From Caldilineae bacterium (GTDB lineage Bacteria > Chloroflexota > Anaerolineae > JAAEKA01): a stretch of DNA of 64,000 nucleotides. The stretch covers positions 89,720-153,719 of the forward strand of contig JACKBK010000004.1 of the NCBI GenBank assembly GCA_020634555.1, read 5' to 3'. The translations under genes and the position numbers were made by a program. Shown here piece by piece: positions 1 through 8,326 of this stretch. The stretch's first letter is position 1, and every line of letters begins with the position of its first letter. Below the pieces are notes generated by a model that searched no databases, was not told the DNA's origin, and saw nothing but the letters and a program-made list of their open reading frames with translations.

Positions 1-2
1 GT

Positions 3-485
3 GGTGTGTATTGCTCGCCGCGCGGCGAGGAACTCAAGCGCTTCAACGTGCGCGACGGCATGGGCATTGAACGGCTGCGGCGTCTGGCCGGGGTAGAAAC
101 TGGGATTGTCAGTCGCGATGCTTCGCTGGCGCTGCGAGCCCGTGCGTCGAAGCTGGGTATCAGCGAACTGCACCTGGGAATCGCCGACAAGAGCGCTGCC
201 CTTGATGATATCATGCGCCGTCGCGGCCTGTCTCCGGAACAGATTGCGTTCATTGGCGACGATGTTAACGATGTCGCGGTCATGCGGCGTGTCGGGCTGT
301 CTGCTTGTCCGGCTGACGGCATGCCGGCCGCGCGCGAGGCGGCTGTCCTGCTGTGCCACTATAACGGAGGTCAGGGCGCGTTTCGCGAGTTCGCTGAGTT
401 CATCCTTGCTGTGCAGATCGGTGCGGATAAATCTGTCGAGCCTGAAAACTCCGCGCTGTCGCTGTGGGCTGGCGAGCGCGCGTAA
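3..485 (+). CDS. HAD-family phosphatase, KdsC/YrbI type (5' end outside window)
   Basis: This is the C-terminal 160 residues of a HAD-superfamily phosphatase; the reading frame is open to the window edge, so the DxD nucleophile motif is not visible. The visible part matches KdsC-type enzymes, which remove the phosphate from 8-carbon or 9-carbon keto-sugar acid phosphates: EELKRFNVRDGMGI near the start, a lysine in GIADKSAAL (motif III) and FIGDDVNDVAVM (motif IV). The next gene, 27 bp downstream, is a NeuB-type synthase, so a role in making a nonulosonic acid (sialic acid-like sugar) is likely. It could instead be the C-terminal half of a NeuA-phosphatase fusion, which the missing 5' end would decide. 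Confidence 0.85.
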   Translation, partial: GVYCSPRGEELKRFNVRDGMGIERLRRLAGVETGIVSRDASLALRARASKLGISELHLGIADKSAALDDIMRRRGLSPEQIAFIGDDVNDVAVMRRVGLSACPADGMPAAREAAVLLCHYNGGQGAFREFAEFILAVQIGADKSVEPENSALSLWAGERA

Positions 486-511
486 GCGGGACGGAAGGAG
501 CCAGATATTCG

Positions 512-1423
512 ATGAGCAGGCAATCACTTGTGCGGGTCGGTACACGGCAGGTTGGCAATGGCCAGCCTGTGTTCATCATCGCCGAGATCGGCATCAACCA
601 CAACGGATCGCTGGATATGGCGCGCAAGCTGATCGACGCAGCTTTGTTCGCAGGTTGCGATGCAGTGAAGTTCCAAAAACGTACTGTGGAACTGTGCGTG
701 CCCGAGGAACAGCGCAGCGTCCTGCGGGACACGCCTTGGGGCCGGATGACCTACATCGACTATCGATACCGGCTGGAGTTCGGCCGGGAAGAATACTCTG
801 TGATCGACCGCTATTGTCGCGAGCGCGGCATTCTGTGGTTTGCCTCATGCTGGGACGAGCCGTCGGTGGCCTTCATCGAACAGTTCGAGCCACCGTTGCT
901 CAAGGCTGCATCGGCCTCGCTGACAGACATTGATCTGTTGCGCGCGATGCGCCGAACCGGTCTGCCTTTGATGTTGTCAACCGGGATGTCAGAGTTGCCC
1001 GACATCGACGCGGCAGTTGCAACAGCCGGCGAGCAGGACCTGCTTCTGGCACATTCGACCTCGGCCTACCCATGCCCTCCGGAGGCACTCAACCTGCGCA
1101 TGATTCTGCGTTTGCAGGAGCGATTCGGTGGCGTGCCGATTGGTTACTCAGGCCATGAGGTCGGGCTGGCGCCAACCTGGGCCGCGGTGTCCATGGGCGC
1201 TTGCTTCGTGGAGCGGCACATTACACTGGATCGTGCGATGTGGGGGACAGATCAGGCCGCATCGGTCGAGGTAATGGGCATGCACCAACTTGTGCGCAAC
1301 ATCCGCGACATCGAGCGTGCCATGGGGGATGGCATTAAGCGAATCTATGCCAGCGAGCTGCCGGCGCTGAAAAAGCTGCGCCGCGTGCCCGGATTCAATG
1401 GGACGCAGCCAGTCGCTGCATGA
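512..1423 (+). CDS. N-acetylneuraminate synthase family protein, short form without SAF domain
   Basis: This 303-residue protein is a TIM-barrel synthase of the NeuB family, which condenses phosphoenolpyruvate with an N-acylated amino sugar to make a nonulosonic acid. Visible family motifs in order are IAEIGINHNG, KFQKRT, STGMS, HSTSAYPCP, GYSGHE and ERHITLD; the two histidines in the last two motifs correspond to the metal ligands. The ATG at 512 is chosen because GGAAGGAG lies 11 bp upstream; an earlier in-frame start at 464 would overlap the phosphatase. The protein stops soon after the barrel and has no C-terminal antifreeze-like SAF domain, unlike classical NeuB of about 350 residues. 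The exact sugar product cannot be read from sequence. Confidence 0.88.
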   Translation: MSRQSLVRVGTRQVGNGQPVFIIAEIGINHNGSLDMARKLIDAALFAGCDAVKFQKRTVELCVPEEQRSVLRDTPWGRMTYIDYRYRLEFGREEYSVIDRYCRERGILWFASCWDEPSVAFIEQFEPPLLKAASASLTDIDLLRAMRRTGLPLMLSTGMSELPDIDAAVATAGEQDLLLAHSTSAYPCPPEALNLRMILRLQERFGGVPIGYSGHEVGLAPTWAAVSMGACFVERHITLDRAMWGTDQAASVEVMGMHQLVRNIRDIERAMGDGIKRIYASELPALKKLRRVPGFNGTQPVAA

Positions 1424-1506
1424 CCGCACGTCGGGTTGTCAACAGCCGGCGGTGATCTGTACTCGGATCGAAGGACCGCCCACGATCGCACAATCGTATT
1501 GGTGGG

Positions 1507-2349
1507 TTATACAACTTCTACCCGCCCTGCTTCATACGACCAACGAACGGGGATGATGTCATTGCCGTGGATTTCGATGCCCGTCAGGTAGCCGGGGTAA
1601 ATGCAACTACCGGTATTGAAGTAGGCCGGGCCCCCGGGCTGTGCATAGGCCGGCTGATGAGTGTGACCGCAGATGACAGTCAGGCCGCGGGCAGAAGCCC
1701 ATCTAGCGATCCTGGTGGCCACCGGCTGCGATGGTTTGCCTGCGAAAGATCTAGGTTTAGCGCTAACACCTACCAGCCCACAGCGCTGGACCGACGACCA
1801 TAAGTAGCGTACCACGCTATGGCTGAAACGGTTGTAGCTAGCATTGTGCGGGTCGGCCTGATGGCCGTGTACAACGAATATCCGTTGGCCCGTTGCCGTA
1901 CTGTCTAGAATCAACCCCGGGTGCAGTGGGAACTCGTCATGCATGCGCTGCGGCTCGCGGCCGGGCAGCAGTTCGTGGTTGCCAATGATGCGGTGGAGAA
2001 GTCCTTCGCTTTGAAGCTCTGAAAGCCGATAAAACACCTGCGGGTGGGCGCTGCGAATGGCGTCGTAATGCCAGCCCTTCCAAAGTTCGTCTCCGTCGCC
2101 AACCTCGACATAGGTGAAACCAGCCTGGATGTAGTGATCCAGGGCGGCCAGGTACAACTGTTTGTTGGGAGCGAATGCGTCCCCGGACCCGCCTGCGCCG
2201 CGGTGGCAATCGCTGAAAAGCACCAAACGGCTTCGTCGGTCGATTGGCAGGATCGGCGAAGCGGCATAGGCGTCCTCGAGCAATGCAGTGCCTAAAGCAC
2301 GTGATCTGCTTGCCGTATGGCGGGGAGCCTGCATCGATGTTGTGGCCAT
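1507..2349 (-). CDS. Calcineurin-like metallophosphoesterase
   Basis: This 280-residue protein carries the full set of calcineurin-type phosphoesterase motifs: FSDCHRG (DxH), GDGDELW (GDxx[DE]), GNHE, VHGHQAD and GHTHQP, which bind a two-metal centre. LpxH (UDP-2,3-diacylglucosamine hydrolase) and YkuE-type proteins are the nearest known groups, but the substrate is not clear. The ATG at 2349 follows a strong ribosome binding site (GGAGGAC, 4 bp spacing); an earlier in-frame ATG at 2376 lacks one. The gene converges on the NeuB-type gene and diverges from pstS, and the 390-bp gap with phosphate-type boxes lies at its 5' side, so it may also respond to phosphate; the boxes are oriented toward pstS, which argues for pstS first. 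Confidence 0.85.
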   Translation of the reverse strand: MATTSMQAPRHTASRSRALGTALLEDAYAASPILPIDRRSRLVLFSDCHRGAGGSGDAFAPNKQLYLAALDHYIQAGFTYVEVGDGDELWKGWHYDAIRSAHPQVFYRLSELQSEGLLHRIIGNHELLPGREPQRMHDEFPLHPGLILDSTATGQRIFVVHGHQADPHNASYNRFSHSVVRYLWSSVQRCGLVGVSAKPRSFAGKPSQPVATRIARWASARGLTVICGHTHQPAYAQPGGPAYFNTGSCIYPGYLTGIEIHGNDIIPVRWSYEAGRVEVV

Positions 2350-2429
2350 TTGTCCTCCATGTGCGCGGATTCTCAAAGCGAGTTGTTTTTGTCCGGTGAA
2401 CCGGCCGGTTTTACCTTACTTCCCGGCGA

Positions 2430-2478
2430 TTAACGCGGGCTTTTGTCAGGCTTAACATCACGTAAACGCTCCGTAAAC
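2430..2478 (+). promoter_or_regulatory. Upstream Pho-box-like array (11-bp phased TTAAC repeats)
   Basis: TTAAC at 2430, TTAAC at 2452, TAAAC at 2463 and TAAAC at 2474 are spaced 22, 11 and 11 bp apart, with a poorer unit at 2441. PhoB/PhoP response regulators bind tandem half-sites at 11-bp spacing on one DNA face, and the genes downstream are pst genes. The array sits between the divergent metallophosphoesterase and pstS. The spacing is seen directly; binding by a PhoB-type regulator is inference, and no phoB or phoR gene is in the window. Confidence 0.7.
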
Positions 2479-2519
2479 TGTTCGGTGGCGGACACGGCCG
2501 TCGATGTTTTTGAGCCGGG

Positions 2520-2595
2520 TTAAACAATCGTTAACACAATGATCACTACAGATTAATCACCTTGTGAAAGGACGTTAACCGCGCCATGTTATGCT
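2520..2595 (+). promoter_or_regulatory. pstS-proximal Pho-box-like array and -10 element
   Basis: TTAAA at 2520, TTAAC at 2531, TTAAT at 2553 and TTAAC at 2575 are all in 11-bp phase (steps 11, 22, 22). A TATGCT hexamer at 2590-2595 begins 15 bp after the start of the last unit, as expected when a PhoB-type activator replaces a -35 element. The same 15-16 bp offset occurs at the 11253 and 32507 promoters. Transcription would start near 2602, giving a leader of about 140 nt before pstS. Confidence 0.7.
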
Positions 2596-2636
2596 GGCTG
2601 CGATATGAACTGTCCTGATTTACACAAGCACCAGAA

Positions 2637-2681
2637 CAAAGCCCCATCACAGCCTGACCAGCAGGCGCTCATGGGGCTTTG
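2637..2681 (+). other. Nested hairpin in the pstS 5' leader
   Basis: An 11-bp perfect inverted repeat (CAAAGCCCCAT at 2637-2647 and ATGGGGCTTTG at 2671-2681) encloses a second 5-bp stem (GCCTG/CAGGC). It lies in the predicted pstS leader, about 60 bp before the ATG. No T-run follows, so it is not a classical terminator; a role in leader stability or translation is possible but not shown. Confidence 0.6.
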
Positions 2682-2740
2682 CCTTGTGAGTCGTAACCAT
2701 CAAACCGCAATTGACACATCAGTATAAGGAGAAGATTTCC

Positions 2741-4528
2741 ATGCGACGCTTCCTGATCGTTGGCCTGATCATCACGGCCTTGATTCTCTCGGCTTGCGGT
2801 GGCGGCGATACCGAGCCTACACCTGCTCCTGCCGAGCAGCCTACCACGTCTACAGCAGAGCAATCCACCACAGCGCCGGCCGAGCAGGCAACTGAAGCGC
2901 CGGCTATGGCGGACCTGTCCGGCAAGCTGACCAGCGCCGGTTCGTCGGCCCTGCTGCCGCTGATCCAGTTGGCAGCAACCCAGTTCCAGCAGATGCACGA
3001 AGGCGTCGAGATTACCGTCACAGCTGGCGGCTCAGGCGCCGGCCGCTCCCAGGTCTGCCAGGGCCAGGTTGACATCGGCAACAGCGACGTGCCGCTCTCC
3101 GACCAGGAGAAGACCGACCTGAACTGCGGCGACGCCGTCGAGACCGCGGTGGCGATCCAGGCGTTTGGACCGGTCGCCAACAAGGTCGGCCCCGGCAGCG
3201 TCACCTCCCTGACCAAGGAACAGCTTCAGGGCATCTTCTCGGGCACCATCACCAACTGGTCCGAGGTGGGCGGCGACGATCAGGCGATCGTGGTGGTCAA
3301 CCGGGCCAAGGGGTCGGGCACGCGCAAGAACATGGCCAACTACCTGTTCGACGGCGACGACGAGCAGTTCACGGTGGGTGCTTCCGAGGAAGACAACAAC
3401 GAGACCGTCCTGCAGACGATCGTTCAGGCGCCCGGCGCGATCTCCTATCTCGGCTTCGCCTATCTCGGCAATCCCGAACTCGTGGCGTTCGCCATCGACG
3501 ATGTGGCGCCCAGCCGCGAGGACATCCAGAACGGCTCCTGGCCGATTGCTGCTCCCGGCTACTCCATCACCAAGGACGCGCCCACCGAGCTGGAGCAGGC
3601 GTTCCTGGACTTCGTCACCAGCGCCGAGTTCCAGAACAGCACCGAGTTCGGCCAGCTTGGCTTCGTGCCCGTGGTTGACGAAAATGGAAACATGCCCAGC
3701 AGCGGCGACGCGATGACAGAGCCTGCCGAGGCGCCGGCAGAAGATACCGCGATGATGGAAGTTTCCGGCAAGCTGACCAGCGCCGGTTCATCGGCCCTGC
3801 TGCCGCTGATCCAGTTGGCAGCAACCCAGTTCCAGCAGATGCACGAAGATGTCGAGATCACCGTCACAGCTGGCGGCTCAGGCGCCGGTCGCTCTCAGGT
3901 CTGCCAGGGCCAGGTTGACATCGGCAACAGCGACGTGCCGCTCTCCGACCAGGAGAAGACCGACCTGAACTGCGGCGACGCCGTCGAGACCGCGGTAGCG
4001 ATCCAGGCGTTTGGACCGGTCGCCAACAAGGTCGGCCCCGGCAGTGTCACCTCCCTGACCAAGGAACAGCTTCAGGGCATCTTCTCGGGCACCATCACCA
4101 ACTGGTCCGAGGTGGGCGGCGACGATCAGGCGATCGTGGTGGTCAACCGGGCCAAGGGGTCGGGCACGCGCAAGAACATGGCCAACTACCTGTTCGACGG
4201 CGACGACGAGCAGTTCACGGTGGGTGCTTCCGAGGAAGACAACAACGAGACCGTCCTGCAGACGATCGTTCAGGCGCCCGGCGCGATCTCCTATCTCGGC
4301 TTCGCCTATCTCGGCAATCCCGAACTCGTGGCGTTCGCCATCGACGATGTGGCGCCCAGCCGCGAGGACATCCAGAACGGCTCCTGGCCGATTGCTGCTC
4401 CCGGCTACTCCATCACCAAGGACGCGCCCACCGAGCTGGAGCAGGCGTTCCTGGACTTCGTCACCAGCGCCGAGTTCCAGAACAGCACCGAGTTCGGCCA
4501 GCTTGGCTTCGTGCCCGTGGCACAGTAA
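2741..4528 (+). CDS. pstS: Phosphate ABC transporter substrate-binding lipoprotein with two fused PstS domains
   Basis: This 595-residue lipoprotein binds phosphate outside the membrane for the PstCAB transporter. A signal peptide ends in the lipobox LSAC, followed by a Thr/Glu/Ala/Pro-rich linker. Two complete PstS domains follow, about residues 60-311 and 342-593, each starting with SGKLTSAGSSALLPL and containing the phosphate-loop segments GGSGAGRSQ and AKGSGTRKN; a second short linker (EAPAEDTAMM) joins them. A usual PstS has one such domain of about 300-350 residues. The ATG at 2741 has AAGGAG nearby and gives the signal peptide directly; the TTG at 2711 adds a polar extension that would spoil it. 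The gene heads the pst operon behind Pho-type boxes and is followed by an attenuator-like hairpin. Confidence 0.93.
   Translation: MRRFLIVGLIITALILSACGGGDTEPTPAPAEQPTTSTAEQSTTAPAEQATEAPAMADLSGKLTSAGSSALLPLIQLAATQFQQMHEGVEITVTAGGSGAGRSQVCQGQVDIGNSDVPLSDQEKTDLNCGDAVETAVAIQAFGPVANKVGPGSVTSLTKEQLQGIFSGTITNWSEVGGDDQAIVVVNRAKGSGTRKNMANYLFDGDDEQFTVGASEEDNNETVLQTIVQAPGAISYLGFAYLGNPELVAFAIDDVAPSREDIQNGSWPIAAPGYSITKDAPTELEQAFLDFVTSAEFQNSTEFGQLGFVPVVDENGNMPSSGDAMTEPAEAPAEDTAMMEVSGKLTSAGSSALLPLIQLAATQFQQMHEDVEITVTAGGSGAGRSQVCQGQVDIGNSDVPLSDQEKTDLNCGDAVETAVAIQAFGPVANKVGPGSVTSLTKEQLQGIFSGTITNWSEVGGDDQAIVVVNRAKGSGTRKNMANYLFDGDDEQFTVGASEEDNNETVLQTIVQAPGAISYLGFAYLGNPELVAFAIDDVAPSREDIQNGSWPIAAPGYSITKDAPTELEQAFLDFVTSAEFQNSTEFGQLGFVPVAQ
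2918..4520 (+). repeat. In-gene tandem duplication (757 bp, copies offset by 846 bp)
   Basis: Bases 2918-3674 recur at 3764-4520. I count eight single-base differences, all in the first 285 bp of the copy and almost all silent (one residue change, Gly to Asp); from 3200 to 3674 I see none. The pattern suggests a recent duplication or continuing gene conversion of the 3' two thirds. Confidence 0.95.
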
Positions 4529-4551
4529 CCCAAATGTTTAACATCTAGTTC

Positions 4552-4600
4552 GATGGGCTGCGGTTCTCGAAACCGTGAGACCGCAGCCCATCTTCTTTTT
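4552..4600 (+). terminator. Hairpin with T-rich tail between pstS and pstC (attenuator)
   Basis: A 13-bp perfect stem (GATGGGCTGCGGT at 4552-4564, ACCGCAGCCCATC at 4580-4592) with a partly paired 15-nt loop is followed by TTCTTTTT. It lies 23 bp after the pstS stop and just before pstC. As in other binding-protein-dependent transporters, partial termination or 3'-end protection here would give more binding protein than membrane components. Confidence 0.82.
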
Positions 4601-4617
4601 CCGTCTGGATTTTGCTG

Positions 4618-5583
4618 ATGAACACTGCGACCCTGCGCCGGAAAGCTATCTTCGTTCAATCGATCTTTTTCGCGACGGCTGCGGTCCTTATTCTGACGAG
4701 TATCGCGCTGGTGCTTTTCATCGGCTCGCAGGGATTGCGTCTGTTCACGACCTATTCCCCGGCCGACTTCTTCTTCGGGACGAGCTGGAACCAATCCACC
4801 CACACCTACGGCGTCATCCCGCTGCTCTACGGCTCGCTGATGACCACGTTCCTGACGTTGCTGGTCAGTGTGCCGCTGGCGATTCTGGTGGCGATCTTCA
4901 TGGTCGAGGTGGCGCCGGCGCCGATGCGGCGGGTGATGCGTTCCACCGTTGAACTCTTCGCCGCGCTGCCGTCGGTGATCTTCGGCCTGCTGGCCCTGAC
5001 GATCATCGTTCCCTGGGTGCGCGAAACCTTCAATGCCCCGCTGGGCAAAGGCATCCTGCCGGCTACCATCGTCCTCATCTTTATGGTGCAGCCGACCATT
5101 GTGACCATCACCGAGGATGCGGTGCGCACCTCGGCTTCCTCTTTACGCGAGGCGTGCCACGCGGTAGGCGCTACCCGCTGGCAGATGCTTTCCGGCGTCA
5201 TCATTCCCGCCAGCCGCCAGGGCATCCTTACCGCGGTGATCCTGGGGTTGGGCCGGGCCGTCGGCGAGACCATGGCCGTGCAGATGGTGATCGGCAACAT
5301 CACCGTGCGCATCCCAAAGACGCTGACCGAAGGCGCCACGACCATGCCCGCGACTATCGTGACGCAGTTGCCCGAGGCGGCCGATCCGCAAACCCGCTCG
5401 GCGCTGATCATGGTCGGCTTCCTGTTGCTGATCATCGCGTTTGCCCTGATCTTGAGCGTGCGTACAGTTACCGGGCGCAGCAGCAAGAAGCCGAAGGCGG
5501 TCAAGGCAGAGGCGCCTGAGCCGGTCAGCCCTGATCCGCGCGATCCGCTGCGCGAGCTTGAGCGCGAGATGGAGGCGAGCTAA
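4618..5583 (+). CDS. pstC: Phosphate ABC transporter permease PstC
   Basis: This 321-residue inner-membrane protein is one half of the phosphate channel. It has six predicted membrane segments, a periplasmic loop after the first segment, and the cytoplasmic EAA loop (SSLREACHAVGATRWQ...IIPASRQGI) that docks on the ATPase. The family signature PSVIFGLLAL precedes the third segment. ATG at 4618 is preferred; TTG at 4612 is in frame and would add two residues. No clear ribosome binding site is visible, which fits the attenuator immediately upstream. The stop codon overlaps the start of pstA. The C-terminal tail of about 40 charged residues after the last membrane segment is longer than usual. 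Confidence 0.93.
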   Translation: MNTATLRRKAIFVQSIFFATAAVLILTSIALVLFIGSQGLRLFTTYSPADFFFGTSWNQSTHTYGVIPLLYGSLMTTFLTLLVSVPLAILVAIFMVEVAPAPMRRVMRSTVELFAALPSVIFGLLALTIIVPWVRETFNAPLGKGILPATIVLIFMVQPTIVTITEDAVRTSASSLREACHAVGATRWQMLSGVIIPASRQGILTAVILGLGRAVGETMAVQMVIGNITVRIPKTLTEGATTMPATIVTQLPEAADPQTRSALIMVGFLLLIIAFALILSVRTVTGRSSKKPKAVKAEAPEPVSPDPRDPLRELEREMEAS

Positions 5584-6554
5584 TGGCCAGCCAAGGTTTG
5601 GACGGCGGTCGTCCCCTCAACGAAGTTTTCACCGGCCGGGCAACCCGGTCGTTGCGCCGGGCACGTATCGTGGACCGGTTCGCCACTGGACTGATGTGGG
5701 CGGCAGCCCTGATGCTGGTCGCTGTGCTGTTCGCCGTGATTGCCTCGCTGCTGATCGCCGGCATTCCGGCGTTCAGCCCGGAGTTCTTGTTTACGCCGGG
5801 CACATTTACCAATCCCGGCATCGGGCCGCAAATCTGGTGTACGTTCTATGTGCTGTTCCTGACGCTGTTGATCGTGGTGCCGATTGGCACGGGTGCAGCG
5901 GTCTACATGTCGGAATATGCGCGGCCTGGCAAGCTGACCAACATCATCCGTTTCAGCACGGAGTCGCTGGCGTCGGTGCCGTCTATCGTCTACGGCGTGT
6001 TCGGCTCCATCGTCTTCCTGGTGATGATGGGGTTGGGCTACAGCATTCTAAGCGGTTCGTTGACGCTGGCTTTGCTCAACCTGCCGCTGATGGTGCGTGT
6101 GGCCGAAGATGCGATCCGCTCGGTCCCGGGATCGTACCGCGAGGCAAGCCTGGCGCTGGCAGGCAGCAAATGGGAGACAACACGCAAGGTGGTGCTCCCG
6201 GCAGCCCTGCCCGGACTGTTGACGGCCATCGTGCTGACGGCCGGTCGCATCATCGGCGAGACTGCACCGCTGATCCTGACCATGGGAACCACGATTTCGC
6301 CCAACGCCTACTACAGTCTCAACCCGTTGAGCACCGGCGAGACGCTGGCTGTCCACATCTGGGTGATCAAGATCATCGGCTTGCCGGGCGTTCCCAATTC
6401 GCAGGCAGCCGCCGATGGTTCCGCCGCTGTGCTGCTGCTGATGGTCTTGGTGATCAACATCTTCGTGGCCTATTTCAACACCAGACTGGAGCGACGGCTG
6501 CGCGGCGCGGCTCCGCCTCCGCGGGCAGGCGGCAGCAAGAAGGTCGGCACGTAA
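5583..6554 (+). CDS. pstA: Phosphate ABC transporter permease PstA
   Basis: This 323-residue permease pairs with PstC. About 40 cytoplasmic residues precede the first of six membrane segments; the EAA loop reads GSYREASLALAGSKWETTRKVVLPAALPG, and SVPSIVYGVFG is the counterpart of the PstC signature. The start codon shares one base with the pstC stop (TAATG), so translation is coupled. The C-terminus is basic and Pro/Gly-rich. The next gene, pstB, starts 56 bp later. Confidence 0.93.
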   Translation: MASQGLDGGRPLNEVFTGRATRSLRRARIVDRFATGLMWAAALMLVAVLFAVIASLLIAGIPAFSPEFLFTPGTFTNPGIGPQIWCTFYVLFLTLLIVVPIGTGAAVYMSEYARPGKLTNIIRFSTESLASVPSIVYGVFGSIVFLVMMGLGYSILSGSLTLALLNLPLMVRVAEDAIRSVPGSYREASLALAGSKWETTRKVVLPAALPGLLTAIVLTAGRIIGETAPLILTMGTTISPNAYYSLNPLSTGETLAVHIWVIKIIGLPGVPNSQAAADGSAAVLLLMVLVINIFVAYFNTRLERRLRGAAPPPRAGGSKKVGT

Positions 6555-6610
6555 GAGAAAAGTATTTATCCGAGACCAGGTTTCTCGGCAGATTGTAAGA
6601 GCAACGAACC

Positions 6611-7459
6611 ATGTCTCCGCAACCGATAACAGACTCCAAACAAGGCGTCGTACTGGGCCAGGCCCGGACCAACGGCGGCATGTCGCAGATCGAAATTGAA
6701 GCACGCGATTTCAATTTCTTCTACGACAACGGCGGCTTCAAGGCTTTGAAGGACATCAACCTGCGTATGCCTCGCCATCAAGTGACCGCGTTGATCGGTC
6801 CGTCGGGCTGTGGCAAGTCCACTTTCCTGCGCGCCATCAATCGCATGCACGACCAAACCCCGGGCACAGTGACCCAGGGCGAGTTGCTGTTCGAGGGAGA
6901 GGACATCAACCGGGCCGAGGATCTGATTGTGCTGCGCAGGAAGATCGGCATGATCTTCCAACGGCCGAACCCGTTCCCCATGTCGATCTTCGACAACGTG
7001 GCCTATGGGTTACGGCTGGAGGCGCAGGGTGTTCGCAAATCCGAGATCAACGACCGGGTCGAACAGGCGTTGCGCGACGCGTATCTGTGGGACGAGGTAA
7101 AGGACAAGCTGCGCCACTCCGGGCTGGCGTTGTCCGGCGGCCAGCAGCAGCGGCTGTGTATTGCCCGCGCCATCGCCGTCAAGCCTGAGGTGTTGCTGAT
7201 GGACGAGCCGTGCGCGGCGCTGGATCCTATTGCGACGCTGGCCATCGAGGAACTGATCAACGAACTGGTCAAGAACTACACCATCGTGATCGTGACGCAC
7301 AACATGCAGCAGGCGGCGCGCGTCTCGCAGTACACAGCGTTCTTCACCACCGACGACAGCCGCACGGGACAGTTGGTGGAGTTCGGCCACACAACCGACA
7401 TTTTCACCAATCCCAAGGACAGCCGGACCGAGGACTACATCACGGGACGCTTTGGTTAA
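6611..7459 (+). CDS. pstB: Phosphate ABC transporter ATP-binding protein PstB (first copy)
   Basis: This 282-residue ATPase drives phosphate import. It contains Walker A GPSGCGKST, Q-loop IFQRPNPFP, signature LSGGQQQRL, Walker B VLLMDEP and switch histidine VTHNMQQA, all as in PstB. The ATG at 6611 gives a 23-residue N-terminal extension before the conserved start; an internal ATG at 6680 would give a more standard length, so the true start is uncertain. A second pstB follows 7 bp downstream. Confidence 0.93.
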   Translation: MSPQPITDSKQGVVLGQARTNGGMSQIEIEARDFNFFYDNGGFKALKDINLRMPRHQVTALIGPSGCGKSTFLRAINRMHDQTPGTVTQGELLFEGEDINRAEDLIVLRRKIGMIFQRPNPFPMSIFDNVAYGLRLEAQGVRKSEINDRVEQALRDAYLWDEVKDKLRHSGLALSGGQQQRLCIARAIAVKPEVLLMDEPCAALDPIATLAIEELINELVKNYTIVIVTHNMQQAARVSQYTAFFTTDDSRTGQLVEFGHTTDIFTNPKDSRTEDYITGRFG

Positions 7460-7466
7460 GTCAGCT

Positions 7467-8270
7467 ATGAATCCGAATAACTCCAACGGGACGCCGGCGG
7501 CGAACGGCAAGTATATCCTGCAGGCCGACAAGCTGAACGTCCACTACGGCAACTTTCATGCGGTGCGCGATGTATCTATCAATTTCGAACGCAACAAGAT
7601 CACCGCGCTGATCGGGCCGTCGGGCTGCGGCAAGAGCACGGTGCTGCGTTCGCTCAACCGCATGAACGACCTTGTCGACACAGCGCGCATTGATGGCCAC
7701 GTGCGCTTCTACGGCAAAAACCTATACGATCCCGACGTGGATGCGGCGGAGGTGCGGCGGCGCATCGGCATGGTGTTCCAGAAGCCGAATCCGTTTCCCA
7801 AGAGCATCTACGACAACATCGCCTGGGGCGTGCGCGTCAACGGGGTTCGGTCAAACATGGACGACATCGTGGAGCAGGCGTTGCGCGGGGCAGCTCTGTG
7901 GGACGAGGTGAAGGACAAGCTCAAGCAGAGCGGCCTGTCGCTGTCCGGCGGCCAGCAGCAGCGGCTGTGTATCGCGCGTGCTATTGCTATTCGTCCGGAC
8001 ATCATTCTGATGGACGAGCCGGCTTCAGCGCTGGACCCCATTGCCACCCTGCGAATCGAGGAACTGATGACAGAGTTGGTCAAGGACTATACTATCGTCA
8101 TCGTCACCCACAACATGCAGCAGGCGGCGCGCGTCTCCGACTACACTGCGTTCTTCTCGGTCACGCCTGACCGCACCGGCTATCTGGAGGAGTTCGGCCA
8201 GACCAATCAGATCTTCACCAGCCCGCAGAGTCAGATAACCGAGGATTACATTACCGGTCGATTTGGGTAA
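7467..8270 (+). CDS. pstB: Phosphate ABC transporter ATP-binding protein PstB (second copy)
   Basis: This is a second PstB of 267 residues with the same motifs (GPSGCGKST, VFQKPNPFP, LSGGQQQRL, ILMDEP, VTHNMQQA). It differs clearly from the first copy in its N-terminal half, so it is an older duplication than the one in pstS. Two pstB genes in tandem are known in several bacteria; the second may pair with the same PstCA channel as an alternative ATPase. ATG at 7467 is preferred; a TTG at 7452 would overlap the first pstB. Confidence 0.93.
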   Translation: MNPNNSNGTPAANGKYILQADKLNVHYGNFHAVRDVSINFERNKITALIGPSGCGKSTVLRSLNRMNDLVDTARIDGHVRFYGKNLYDPDVDAAEVRRRIGMVFQKPNPFPKSIYDNIAWGVRVNGVRSNMDDIVEQALRGAALWDEVKDKLKQSGLSLSGGQQQRLCIARAIAIRPDIILMDEPASALDPIATLRIEELMTELVKDYTIVIVTHNMQQAARVSDYTAFFSVTPDRTGYLEEFGQTNQIFTSPQSQITEDYITGRFG

Positions 8271-8326
8271 TCCGGAGCCAGTACCCGGTGATCGGGTCCT
8301 TGTAGCGACCATTGAGGGCACCTGCC

